DNA of 7,405 nt from Actinomycetes bacterium (GCA_021826655.1 JAKAZC010000133.1:1-7405); one strand, 5' to 3'; shown: positions 1-5,806, counted from the stretch's first letter. Notes: generated from the letters alone by a model not told the origin. Translations and numbers: made by a program.

Positions 1-209
1 GGGACCGCCGCGCACACGCGGTCGGGGACCGGCGCGCGCGCACGGCCGGCGGCGGCCGAACGAGCCCCCCGGCACGGTCTCACCCTCGGATCGGAGGAGC
101 CCATCGACAGCGTCCCCCCTCAGGTCCCCACGGGAATTGCTGGCGCCAGGCACGCTACCAGTAACTGACAAATGCGTCTACCGAATCGGTCCTCGCCGGC
201 CGCTCCGCG
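1..209. other. Left-edge non-coding stretch
   Basis: No convincing coding frame is seen here. The stretch lies beyond the stop codon of the leftward cupin gene, so it is either that gene's 3' flank or the upstream region of a gene outside the window. It contains a small imperfect palindrome, GCTACCAGTAAC (154-165), next to CTGACA (165-170), in a locally AT-richer patch that could be regulatory. The perfect 8-bp palindrome TGGCGCCA lies at 141-148. I see no T-run terminator after the cupin stop. Any regulatory role is a guess. Confidence 0.4.
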
Positions 210-650
210 TCAGGTGACGGGCGGCGCGCCCCGTTCGATGTCGGCGGGGACGCGCACGATGTGCCGGGCGCGCAGCAGCTCCTCGTACCCCTCGGGATCG
301 GCGGGCACCGGGGTCATGTCGCCGCTGTAGAGCTCCAGCAACCTGGTCCCGTCGGGACCGGCCACCAGGGGCCCGAAGGTCGCGCCGTGCGGGAGGCGCA
401 CCACCGTGCCGGGCGTGCAGTCGACGTCGCCGATGCGCACCGATCCCCCGAGGACGAAGACGACGTGGTCGCTGCCGTGGCCGTGCGCTTCCAGCACCAA
501 GCCGGGGTCGTACTCGGAGTACAGGGCCGTGGGTGCGCCGTCCGCAAGGACGAACTTCAGCCGGGCGGCCACCCGACGGTCCCCGTGCAGCTGGGCCCGT
601 ACCTCGTGCCAGGGCTCGTCGTCGACGTGGCGGAACTCGGGCCCGGTCAC
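210..650 (-). CDS. Small single-domain cupin protein
   Basis: This encodes 146 residues, a usual size for a one-domain cupin. The GTG start at 650-648 is chosen because it overlaps the TGA of the upstream EthD-like gene (GTGA arrangement), which implies translational coupling. The coding frame continues upstream, but there it only shadows the EthD-like gene. The central barrel is visible: the first cupin motif reads EAHGHGSDHVVFVLGGS (residues 54-70), with H56, H58 and H62 as probable metal ligands. The second motif around PGTVVRLPHGATFGP (80-94) keeps the P-x-G turn but has Phe92 where the second-motif His usually sits. The protein could be a metal-binding enzyme (dioxygenase or isomerase type) or a ligand-binding accessory protein. 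It has no signal peptide or membrane segment. Cupin fold is likely; the exact function is unknown. Confidence 0.85.
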   Translation of the reverse strand: MTGPEFRHVDDEPWHEVRAQLHGDRRVAARLKFVLADGAPTALYSEYDPGLVLEAHGHGSDHVVFVLGGSVRIGDVDCTPGTVVRLPHGATFGPLVAGPDGTRLLELYSGDMTPVPADPEGYEELLRARHIVRVPADIERGAPPVT

Positions 651-1444
651 CAGAGCCGGTCCGTGTAGTCGTCCGTCCCCACGTTGGTACGGAGGAACGG
701 GGCGGCGAAGGTCAGCCGTGCCACCCCGCTCCCGCCCACCCTCTCCCCGAAGTCCCGGAACGAGCGCCAGGCACCGGCCGGATCGGCGTCGACGAACACC
801 AGCTGCACGAGCCGGTCGTCGCCCCCTCCGTCGGTCCCGAGCGCCATCGGCGACCGGGAGCGCTGTCCCGGGCTCGGATGCCTCGCCCACGAGGACCAGC
901 TGCTGACCCCCTCCGACGCGAGCAGGCCCGGGACGGCCTCGGACTCGAGCCACCGGCGGTGCTCCTCGGCGCCGACCCCGTCCGCCGGCTCGGTCACGAC
1001 GACACCGAGCCCGGCGAAGCGGTGGTCGAGCGCGAGCTCCAGTGGCACCGCGTCCTCCCCGGCATAGGCCACCGAGACCAGGTCGTAGATGCCCGTGTGG
1101 GCGTGCGTGCGCTCGTGGAAACCCCGACCGTGCTCGTACAGCCAGACCACCTGGTCGCCGGCCCACTTCAGGTGCTCGTCGACGTGGCCCTCGTGGATCC
1201 AGTAGGTCGACAGGTAGGAGCCGGCGTCGACCGGTTGGGCGAACGGGCTCTCGGCCGGGAACCGAAGGTCCTTCAGCGAGCGAGGCGCCACCCACCGACC
1301 GCCCGCGAACAGCCAGGGCCCGATCATGCACCCGGCGTAGAAGTGGTCCCGCTCGTACCATCGGTTGTAGGCGACCTCGCTGCCGCGGTGCGGGTCGACC
1401 ATCGTGAACAGCATGCTCCCGACTCGGACCGGATACTCCTGCAT
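647..1444 (-). CDS. EthD-like / dimeric alpha-beta-barrel protein, probably two tandem domains
   Basis: This encodes 265 residues. The ATG at 1444-1442 follows a strong GGGAGGAGG ribosome site, which fixes the start; the frame further upstream runs into tetR-1. The N-terminal half has MLFTMVD (11-17) followed by YNRWYERDH (26-34), the Y-N-x-W-Y-x-x-x-H pattern of EthD/Dabb ferredoxin-like barrels. The second half repeats the theme: a beta strand (GLGVVVTEP), a helix with EEHRRWLESEAVPGLL, another strand (VQLVFVDAD), and the ending FLRTNVGTDDYTDRLW, which resembles the tail of EthD-type proteins. EthD-family proteins are small helpers or enzymes in ring and ether degradation and polyketide-like chemistry. 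Here the gene sits between tetR-1 and a coupled cupin gene, suggesting an accessory catabolic role. The fold assignment is moderately sure; the reaction is unknown. Confidence 0.8.
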   Translation of the reverse strand: MQEYPVRVGSMLFTMVDPHRGSEVAYNRWYERDHFYAGCMIGPWLFAGGRWVAPRSLKDLRFPAESPFAQPVDAGSYLSTYWIHEGHVDEHLKWAGDQVVWLYEHGRGFHERTHAHTGIYDLVSVAYAGEDAVPLELALDHRFAGLGVVVTEPADGVGAEEHRRWLESEAVPGLLASEGVSSWSSWARHPSPGQRSRSPMALGTDGGGDDRLVQLVFVDADPAGAWRSFRDFGERVGGSGVARLTFAAPFLRTNVGTDDYTDRLW

Positions 1445-1450
1445 GGGGCC

Positions 1451-1459
1451 CCTCCTCCC
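1451..1459 (-). promoter_or_regulatory. Strong ribosome binding site of the EthD-like gene
   Basis: On the minus strand GGGAGGAGG lies about six bases before ATG 1444-1442. It decides the start of the EthD-like gene against longer readings of the same frame. Confidence 0.8.
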
Positions 1460-1483
1460 TGTGAAGTCCTGCGTAGTCCTCGT

Positions 1484-1521
1484 GACCCGATCGAGACGGG
1501 TCGTCCGCCGGCGGGCGGACG
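1484..1521. repeat. Two adjacent inverted repeats between tetR-1 and the EthD-like gene
   Basis: The 106-bp gap contains two hairpin-capable sequences. The first is an 8-bp stem, CGTCCGCC / GGCGGACG, around a 4-base loop (1502-1521). The second is GACCCG (1484-1489) and CGGGTC (1497-1502) separated by 7 bp; they share base 1502. No T-run follows on either strand, so a standard intrinsic terminator is unlikely. They may be an operator for the EthD-like/cupin pair, an attenuating RNA structure, or a by-product of high GC content. Confidence 0.4.
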
Positions 1522-1550
1522 GCGACCCGGGCACCCCGGTCGAGATGGCG

Positions 1551-2213
1551 TCAGGCCCCGAACAGCGAGCGCTGGATGAACTCGGCAAGTCCCTGGGCCA
1601 GCTCCTCGACGCTGGCGATGAGCTGCCCGCGGAACAGGGCCCGGTTGGCACCCTCGACGACCGCGTAGATCGCCAGCGCGGCGATCTTGGGGTCGACGCC
1701 GCCCGCGCCCGTGGCACGGATGCGGTCGGCGATGACCGCGACGCTCCGGTTCATCTCGTGGAGCGAGTCGGCGCCCGCCGGGGTGTGCGGGTCGCTGTTG
1801 AACGCCTCGCTGATCGCCTGCAGCACGGCCCCGTGGGTCTGGAACCTGTCGCAGACCTCCGCGAGCCACTCGTGGAGCAGGGCCAGCCCGCGGGGTCCCG
1901 GCTCGAGCACCGGGACACCCCGGGTGGCCGGACCCAGGTCCCTCGAGACGTCGGCCATCGCCGCCGCCAGCAGGTCGTCCTTGTCGGCGAAGTAGAGGTA
2001 GACGGTCCCGTGGGCCGTGCCGGCGCGCCTCGCGATCCGGGCCATGCTGGCCCCGTGGTAGCCGTGCGAGCCGAACTCGGCGACCGCCGCGTCGAGCAGC
2101 TTGGCGATCGTGCGCCGCCCGTGGGCCCGGGTGGTCCGGCTGGCGACGGTGAGGCTCCAACGGCCGAACCCCTCCCCCTCCACCGCCTCGATGGGCTCCT
2201 CCACTGCGGACAC
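1551..2213 (-). CDS. TetR-family transcriptional regulator (tetR-1)
   Basis: This encodes 220 residues from GTG 2213-2211, which has GGAG six bases upstream. The frame can also be opened from TTG 2288-2286, adding 25 low-complexity residues (including GPANGPAK), but that start has no good ribosome site. The N-terminal TetR helix-turn-helix spans about residues 33-82: TIAKLLDAAVAEFGSHGYHG, then MARIARRAGTAHGTVYLYF and DKDDLL, with the typical G-T-V-Y-x-Y-F recognition-helix end. The rest is an all-helical ligand-binding and dimerisation domain too variable to name an effector. It stands first in a leftward unit with the EthD-like and cupin genes and diverges from the MerB-like/LLM pair, so it probably represses one or both. 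The candidate operator at 2394-2410 fits this arrangement. Confidence 0.93.
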   Translation of the reverse strand: MSAVEEPIEAVEGEGFGRWSLTVASRTTRAHGRRTIAKLLDAAVAEFGSHGYHGASMARIARRAGTAHGTVYLYFADKDDLLAAAMADVSRDLGPATRGVPVLEPGPRGLALLHEWLAEVCDRFQTHGAVLQAISEAFNSDPHTPAGADSLHEMNRSVAVIADRIRATGAGGVDPKIAALAIYAVVEGANRALFRGQLIASVEELAQGLAEFIQRSLFGA

Positions 2214-2229
2214 CGTGCGCTCCGTCCTC

Positions 2230-2253
2230 TTCGCCGGCCCGTTCGCCGGCCCG
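2230..2253. repeat. Tandem direct repeat, 12 bp x 2
   Basis: TTCGCCGGCCCG occurs twice in immediate succession (2230-2241 and 2242-2253) in the leader of tetR-1. If the distal TTG start were used, it would encode GPAN-GPAK. It is probably slippage-derived low complexity; no function is evident. Confidence 0.6.
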
Positions 2254-2390
2254 CGCCGTACCCCGCTCCGGACCGGGAGCCTAACCAAGGCCGACTGTCG
2301 CGTCTATCGGCCGGCCGGCGCGGCACGGACCGCGTCGGCCTCCCCCACCGGACGCGTCGAGATCACCGCGGAGCGCGTCGGCCCTCCCCA

Positions 2391-2419
2391 TGGAACGTGA
2401 TCGTCAGGTTGTGTATGTT
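2391..2419 (+). promoter_or_regulatory. Candidate promoter of the MerB-like/LLM operon
   Basis: A -10-like TATGTT (2414-2419, 4/6 to the consensus) is preceded, with a 17-bp spacer, by a weak -35-like TGGAAC (2391-2396). This would give a short leader before GTG 2447. The -35 match is poor and actinobacterial promoters are loose, so this is tentative. The spacer is nearly filled by the palindrome at 2394-2410. Confidence 0.35.
2394..2410. promoter_or_regulatory. Candidate TetR operator (17-bp imperfect palindrome)
   Basis: AACGTGATCGTCAGGTT has the form AACnTGAnnnTCAnGTT: six of eight base pairs are symmetric about 2402. It lies in the tetR-1/MerB-like divergent region, 37 bp before the MerB-like start and overlapping the candidate promoter. 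Size, symmetry and position suit a TetR-family operator. That tetR-1 binds it is an inference from adjacency. Confidence 0.45.
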
Positions 2420-2433
2420 GCCCGGAGCACAGC

Positions 2434-2441
2434 GGAGGGGG
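2434..2441 (+). promoter_or_regulatory. Ribosome binding site that sets the MerB-like start
   Basis: GGAGGGGG lies five bases upstream of GTG 2447-2449. The alternative in-frame ATG at 2390 lies upstream of the candidate promoter and has only pyrimidine-rich sequence before it, so the GTG is preferred. Confidence 0.7.
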
Positions 2442-2446
2442 CTCAG

Positions 2447-3178
2447 GTGCCGCAGAACGTCGGACCGATCGAGTGGACCGAGGATGCGCTCGCGTTGCGC
2501 CAGTTCGTGTACGAGCACTGGTGCCACCACGGCGTCGGACCCAACCTGCTCGACGTGCACCGGGCCACCGGGCTCGACCGCCGCCGCATCCTGCAGGCCT
2601 ACAAGCAGCTGCAGCTCGGTATCATCTGCGTGGTCACCGAGGACACCCAGAACGCCAACCTGCTGAAGTTCCAGCCGTTCAGCAGCTTCCCGAGCCAGGT
2701 GAAGGCGTTCGTCGACGGGAAGTTCCACAGCTACGTCGGCTGCGCCATGGAGTCGATGGCCTTCAGCAAGATGCCTCCGTTCGCGGGCAGGGAGGTGCGG
2801 TTCGAGGGCTGGTGCGCCTGCTGCTTCGAGCCCATCTCCTTCACCTCGCGCGACGGGGGCGTCGCCAGCGCCCGGTCGCACCCGGACTTCCGCATCCACG
2901 TGAGCACCAGCCCGTGGGACTGGAACAACGTCGACATCGTCGCGATGTGCGACTCCATGAACTTCGTCGTCGACGCGGAGCACGCGGAGCGCTACGAGCG
3001 CCAGATCGCCCGCCGGGGGGTCCTGGTCACCCCCGAGCAGGGCGTCCGGTTCGTCTCGTCGGTGGCCGACAACCGGATGTGGGACTTCCACTGGCCGTCC
3101 GGGACGATGGCTCCGGGACCGATCATCGGCGGGCTGAAGGCCCTCGGGATCGACACGAGCCCGTGGGGGGAGCCATGA
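2447..3178 (+). CDS. MerB-fold (organomercurial lyase-like) protein with Cys/Glu/Cys triad
   Basis: This encodes 243 residues from GTG 2447; MerB proteins are usually a little over 200. The N-terminal part (about 12-62) resembles the winged-helix domain of alkylmercury lyases: LLDVHRATGLDRRRILQAYKQLQ. The catalytic-like domain follows. GCAMESMAF (98-106) aligns with the MerB segment holding Cys96 and Asp99, giving C99 and E102 here. VAMCDSMNFVVD (165-176) aligns with the Cys159 region, giving C168. WCACCFEPISF (122-132) corresponds to the segment with the structural Cys117 of MerB. In MerB the two cysteines and the aspartate bind and protonolyse the carbon-mercury bond. Both cysteines appear present here, but the acid is Glu. 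The gene is coupled by ATGA to an F420-type oxidoreductase gene, with no mer genes nearby, so it may act on another substrate. Fold assignment is fairly sure; true organomercurial lyase activity is uncertain. Confidence 0.82.
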   Translation: MPQNVGPIEWTEDALALRQFVYEHWCHHGVGPNLLDVHRATGLDRRRILQAYKQLQLGIICVVTEDTQNANLLKFQPFSSFPSQVKAFVDGKFHSYVGCAMESMAFSKMPPFAGREVRFEGWCACCFEPISFTSRDGGVASARSHPDFRIHVSTSPWDWNNVDIVAMCDSMNFVVDAEHAERYERQIARRGVLVTPEQGVRFVSSVADNRMWDFHWPSGTMAPGPIIGGLKALGIDTSPWGEP

Positions 3179-4113
3179 GCGGCGGCGCCCCGTCCCCACC
3201 CGCCTTCGGGATGCAGCTTCCGGTCCAGTCGCGCAGCAAGCTCTACCGCGAGCCGTGGGAGGACGGCGCCGGGCGCGACGATCTGGCCGAGGTCGCGCGG
3301 GCCGCCGACCGGGCGGGGCTCGCCTACATCGCGGTCTGCGACCACGTGGCCATCCCCCGCGACAGGGCCGAGAGCATGCAGACGGCCTGGTACGACACGG
3401 TCGCCACCCTCGGGTGGCTGGCTGCGCTCACCACGAACGTGCGCCTGCTCTCCCACGTGTTCGTCGTCGCCTACCGCCACCCCCTCGTCACCGCCAAGTC
3501 GTTCATGACCCTCGACCACCTGTCCGGCGGCCGGGTCATCCTCGGCGTGGGGGCGGGGCACGTGGAGGGCGAGTTCGATGCCCTCGGCGTCCCGTTCGAC
3601 CGGCGGGGGAGGATCACCGACGACGCCATCGACGTGATCCGGGCGGCCCTCGACGACGAGTTCTGCGACGTCGACACGCCGACCTGGTCGGTGCACGGCG
3701 TCGGCCAGGCGCCGCGACCCGCCCAGGCCCGCCTTCCGATCTGGGTCGGCGGGTCCTCGCGCCCCGCGCTGCGCCGGGCGGCAGAACGGGGCGACGGCTG
3801 GCTGCCCCAGGGCCCGCCGGCGGAGGGGATGGCGTCGGCTGTCGCCTTCCTGCACGAGCGCCGCGCCGAGCTCGGCCGGACCCAACCCTTCGCGGTCGGG
3901 GGGTTCGCCATGCCGATGTACGTGGGCTCGCCGGGATGGGACGTCGGAGAGCACGCCGTCTCGGGCCCGCCAGACCTGCTGGCGGCGAGGATCCGCGAGT
4001 GGGCGTCGGTCGGGGCCACGCACCTGCAGGTCCGGTTCCGCAGCCGGAGCGCCGCCGAGCTGGTCGACCAGATCGACGCCTTCGGCGCCGAGGTCGTCCC
4101 GCTCACCCGCTGA
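3175..4113 (+). CDS. LLM-class F420-dependent oxidoreductase (Rv2161c/TIGR03619-like)
   Basis: This encodes 312 residues, the usual length for single-domain luciferase-like monooxygenase (LLM) proteins. ATG 3175-3177 overlaps the TGA of the MerB-like gene, with a G-rich run just upstream. Landmarks are FGMQLPVQ (11-18, first strand), AVCDHVAIP (53-61), LLSHVFVVAYRHPLVTAK (91-108), SGGRVILGVGAGHVEGEFDA (117-136, the family's glycine-rich signature) and LPIWVGGSSRPALRRAAERG (187-206), followed by DGWLP. This matches the F420-dependent TIGR03619 group of actinobacterial oxidoreductases rather than true luciferases. Such enzymes move hydride between F420 and an organic substrate in a cytoplasmic TIM barrel. 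FMN use cannot be excluded from sequence. Translational coupling implies it works on the same pathway as the MerB-like protein. The substrate is unknown. Confidence 0.92.
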   Translation: MSGGAPSPPAFGMQLPVQSRSKLYREPWEDGAGRDDLAEVARAADRAGLAYIAVCDHVAIPRDRAESMQTAWYDTVATLGWLAALTTNVRLLSHVFVVAYRHPLVTAKSFMTLDHLSGGRVILGVGAGHVEGEFDALGVPFDRRGRITDDAIDVIRAALDDEFCDVDTPTWSVHGVGQAPRPAQARLPIWVGGSSRPALRRAAERGDGWLPQGPPAEGMASAVAFLHERRAELGRTQPFAVGGFAMPMYVGSPGWDVGEHAVSGPPDLLAARIREWASVGATHLQVRFRSRSAAELVDQIDAFGAEVVPLTR

Positions 4114-4124
4114 ACCGGCCGGGT

Positions 4125-4138
4125 GCGCCGGGCGGCGC
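4125..4138. terminator. Weak GC hairpin in the convergent gap
   Basis: A 5-bp stem, GCGCC / GGCGC, with a 4-base loop lies between the convergent stops of the LLM gene (4113) and the SDR gene (4153). No T-tract follows on either strand. It may contribute to bidirectional termination, but such stems are common by chance at this GC content. Confidence 0.2.
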
Positions 4139-4152
4139 TGGGGGGCGCGGCG

Positions 4153-4989
4153 CTACTTGACGATGGCCCCCCCGTCGACCGGCAGCTGCACGCCGGTGAT
4201 GTAGCGGGCCTCGTCGGACACGAGCCAGAGCACCGCGGCGGTGACGTCCTTGGCCTCGACCCACGAGATGGGGAGCACGCTCACGGCCGACATCATGTTG
4301 GCGAGGTCCTCGCGCCCGGGGTTCTGGAGCTCGGGCATGAACAGGCGGTAGGTGCCCTCGTTCTGCAGCATCGGCGTGTCGGCGTTGGTCGGGTGCACGG
4401 TGTTGACCCGGATCCAGTGGGGTGCCAGCTCGTTGGCGAGCGACTGCATCAGGCCGACCACCCCGTGCTTGGCCGCCGAGTACGGCGCCGTGTGGGCGAA
4501 CCCCCTGATCCCGGCGGTCGAGCTGGTGATGACGATGGAGCCGCCCTCGCCGCGCTCGATCATGTGGGGGATCACCGTCCGGACGGTGTTCCACACCCCG
4601 GTCAGGTTGATGTCCACCACGTCCTTCCACGTCTGCTCGGGGTACTCCCACGCCCGGTTGAGGCTCACCACACCGGCGTTGGCCAGGCAGATGTCGACGT
4701 GCCCGAAGAGCTCGATACCCTCGTCCACCACCGCCTGCAGCGACGCGTAGTCGCGGACGTCGGCCGGGCGGGCCAGGATCTTCCCGCCGGCCTGCTCCAC
4801 CAGGCGCACGGTCTCGTCGAGGTCCTCGGCCGTCGCCAGTGGGTACAGCGTCGCGATGGAGTCGACGTCCTTGCAGATGTCGATGGCGACGATGTCGGCG
4901 CCCTCCTCGGCGAGGCGGACGGCGTGCGATCGGCCCTGCCCCCTCGCCGCTCCGGTGATGAACGCGACCTTCCCGTCGAGCTTGCCCAT
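4153..4989 (-). CDS. Mycofactocin-coupled-type SDR oxidoreductase
   Basis: This encodes 278 residues. ATG 4989-4987 is preferred because a GGGGGAG ribosome site lies directly upstream; an in-frame ATG at 5001 would add four residues but has a poorer site. The Rossmann motif is TGAARGQG (12-19), with D37 after the second strand indicating NAD(H) preference. NAG at 104-106 is conserved, and the catalytic tetrad is N128, S157, Y170 and K174. An extra segment after D37 (ICKDVDSIATLYPLATAEDL, then DETVRLVEQ) is the insertion typical of mycofactocin-associated SDRs (TIGR03971), which hold NAD tightly and pass electrons to mycofactocin. The ending GVQLPVDGGAIVK is also classical. It likely oxidises an alcohol or reduces a ketone in the pathway of this island. 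It is convergent with the LLM gene and divergent from tetR-2. No mycofactocin biosynthesis gene is in the window. Confidence 0.93.
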   Translation of the reverse strand: MGKLDGKVAFITGAARGQGRSHAVRLAEEGADIVAIDICKDVDSIATLYPLATAEDLDETVRLVEQAGGKILARPADVRDYASLQAVVDEGIELFGHVDICLANAGVVSLNRAWEYPEQTWKDVVDINLTGVWNTVRTVIPHMIERGEGGSIVITSSTAGIRGFAHTAPYSAAKHGVVGLMQSLANELAPHWIRVNTVHPTNADTPMLQNEGTYRLFMPELQNPGREDLANMMSAVSVLPISWVEAKDVTAAVLWLVSDEARYITGVQLPVDGGAIVK

Positions 4990-5023
4990 GATCTCCCCCA
5001 TCTCGTGGACCCGGCCCCCGGTC

Positions 5024-5061
5024 GGGACGAGCCCGTCGGGTGCACTATACGGGCTCGTCCC
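5024..5061. promoter_or_regulatory. 38-bp near-perfect palindrome, candidate operator for SDR and tetR-2
   Basis: Perfect 13-bp arms, GGGACGAGCCCGT (5024-5036) and ACGGGCTCGTCCC (5049-5061), flank a 12-bp centre that itself contains GTGCAC (5040-5045). In total 16 of 19 base pairs are symmetric about 5042/5043. It lies in the 130-bp divergent gap, 34 bp before the SDR start and 58 bp before the tetR-2 start. It is long for a single TetR dimer and could take two dimers or paired sites. As RNA it would form a hairpin, but no T-run follows. An operator for the adjacent regulator is the best reading. Confidence 0.7.
5044..5051. promoter_or_regulatory. Overlapping divergent -10-like hexamers inside the palindrome
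   Basis: On the minus strand TATAGT (5049-5044, 5/6 to the consensus) could serve the SDR with a leader of about 50 nt. On the plus strand TATACG (5046-5051, 4/6) could serve tetR-2. Neither has a recognisable -35. This is the only clearly AT-rich spot in the intergenic region, and a protein bound to the palindrome would cover it. Confidence 0.4.
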
Positions 5062-5119
5062 CCGGGGAGGCCGGGCCGGTGGCGCTGGATCGGGTGGACC
5101 TGCGAAGGCCCTGCGTAAG

Positions 5120-5806
5120 ATGCGGCCCATGCGGAGCACGGCGACCCCGGCCAAGCGGAGGAAGCCCCGCGGCGCGGCGCCGGCCCCCAGGTCGGGTCCG
5201 GACCTTCGCGCCCGGCTTCTGGCGGCGGGCCAGCAGGTCTTCGCCGAGCTCGGCTACGCAGGGACGAGGGTGGACGACATCATCGGGTCGGCCGGCACCT
5301 CCCGCGCGACCTTCTACCGGTACTTCAAGAGCAAGGACGCACTCTTCACCGAGCTGAGCCGGACCTGCTTCGTCGACATGCGGGTGACCACACGTGCCCT
5401 GGGCTCGCTCGCCCCGGGTGAAGGCGCACGTGCGCAGCTGATGGAGATCCTGCAGGCCTGGAGGGATCTCCTCGACCGCCACGGAGGGGTCATCCGTGCA
5501 TGGTTCGAACGCGAGGCGGTGCCCGACTCGCCCATCTCGCGCGAGGCGACCAAGGCCTTCGACCGCCTCTTCGAGGAGCTGCTGACGCCGATCCACGCGG
5601 CCGACACCGGCTCGGCGGTGCATCCCGAGATGCAGGCCGTCCTCCTCTTCATCCTGATCGACCGCTCGTACTACTACCTGACCTCGCGACAGTCCCAGAT
5701 CAACCCCGACCGGCTCGCCCCCACCCTGGCGACGATGATCGAGCGCTCCTACCTCGGGGCGGGCGCCCCGCCGCCGGGGCGGCGCCTGCGGATCGCCCAG
5801 CACTGA
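5120..5806 (+). CDS. TetR-family transcriptional regulator (tetR-2)
   Basis: This encodes 228 residues from ATG 5120; a second in-frame ATG at 5129 gives 225. Neither has a strong ribosome site (GAAGG at 5104-5108 is rather far from 5120), so the start is uncertain by three residues. A basic, Pro/Ala-rich tail (residues 1-27) precedes the helix-turn-helix at about 29-76: RARLLAAGQQVFAELGYAGT, DDIIGSAGTSRATFYRYF, KSKDALF. The TetR_N domain is unmistakable. The C-terminal helical domain, with AWFEREAVPDSPISREATKA in the middle and an aromatic stretch DRSYYYLTSRQ, does not identify a ligand. It diverges from the SDR across the 38-bp palindrome, so autoregulation together with SDR control is the natural inference. 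The C-terminal end is Pro/Gly/Arg-rich, and its DNA can fold into a 7-bp stem at 5764-5781. Confidence 0.94.
   Translation: MRPMRSTATPAKRRKPRGAAPAPRSGPDLRARLLAAGQQVFAELGYAGTRVDDIIGSAGTSRATFYRYFKSKDALFTELSRTCFVDMRVTTRALGSLAPGEGARAQLMEILQAWRDLLDRHGGVIRAWFEREAVPDSPISREATKAFDRLFEELLTPIHAADTGSAVHPEMQAVLLFILIDRSYYYLTSRQSQINPDRLAPTLATMIERSYLGAGAPPPGRRLRIAQH

Noticed and set aside
651..1361. Upstream open extension of the cupin frame (would give a 383-residue protein)
   Set aside because: The added part is Arg/Gly/Pro-rich, has no family likeness, and lies entirely over the well-supported EthD-like gene in another frame.
533..1579. Long plus-strand open frame opposite the cupin and EthD-like genes
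   Set aside because: The translation is Arg/Pro/Val-rich with no domain; it is the antisense shadow usual in high-GC DNA.
2214..2288. TTG 2288 as the start of tetR-1
   Set aside because: GTG 2213 has a properly spaced GGAG. The extension is low complexity and includes a tandem 12-bp repeat.
2390..2446. ATG 2390 as the start of the MerB-like gene
   Set aside because: It has no ribosome site and overlaps the candidate promoter and operator; GTG 2447 has GGAGGGGG at good spacing.
2447..3178. Calling the MerB-like gene merB and the locus a mercury-resistance operon
   Set aside because: No other mer gene is present and the key Asp is replaced by Glu, so the symbol and function would overreach.
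2992..4023. Long minus-strand open frame opposite the LLM gene
   Set aside because: Low-complexity Arg/Pro/Ala translation without motifs, opposite a gene with clear family signatures.
4123..5118. Long plus-strand open frame opposite the SDR
   Set aside because: His/Val/Arg-rich antisense shadow; the SDR frame carries the full catalytic tetrad.
5764..5781. 7-bp GC stem with a 4-base loop near the end of tetR-2
   Set aside because: It lies inside the coding region and has no T-run, so it is not called a terminator.
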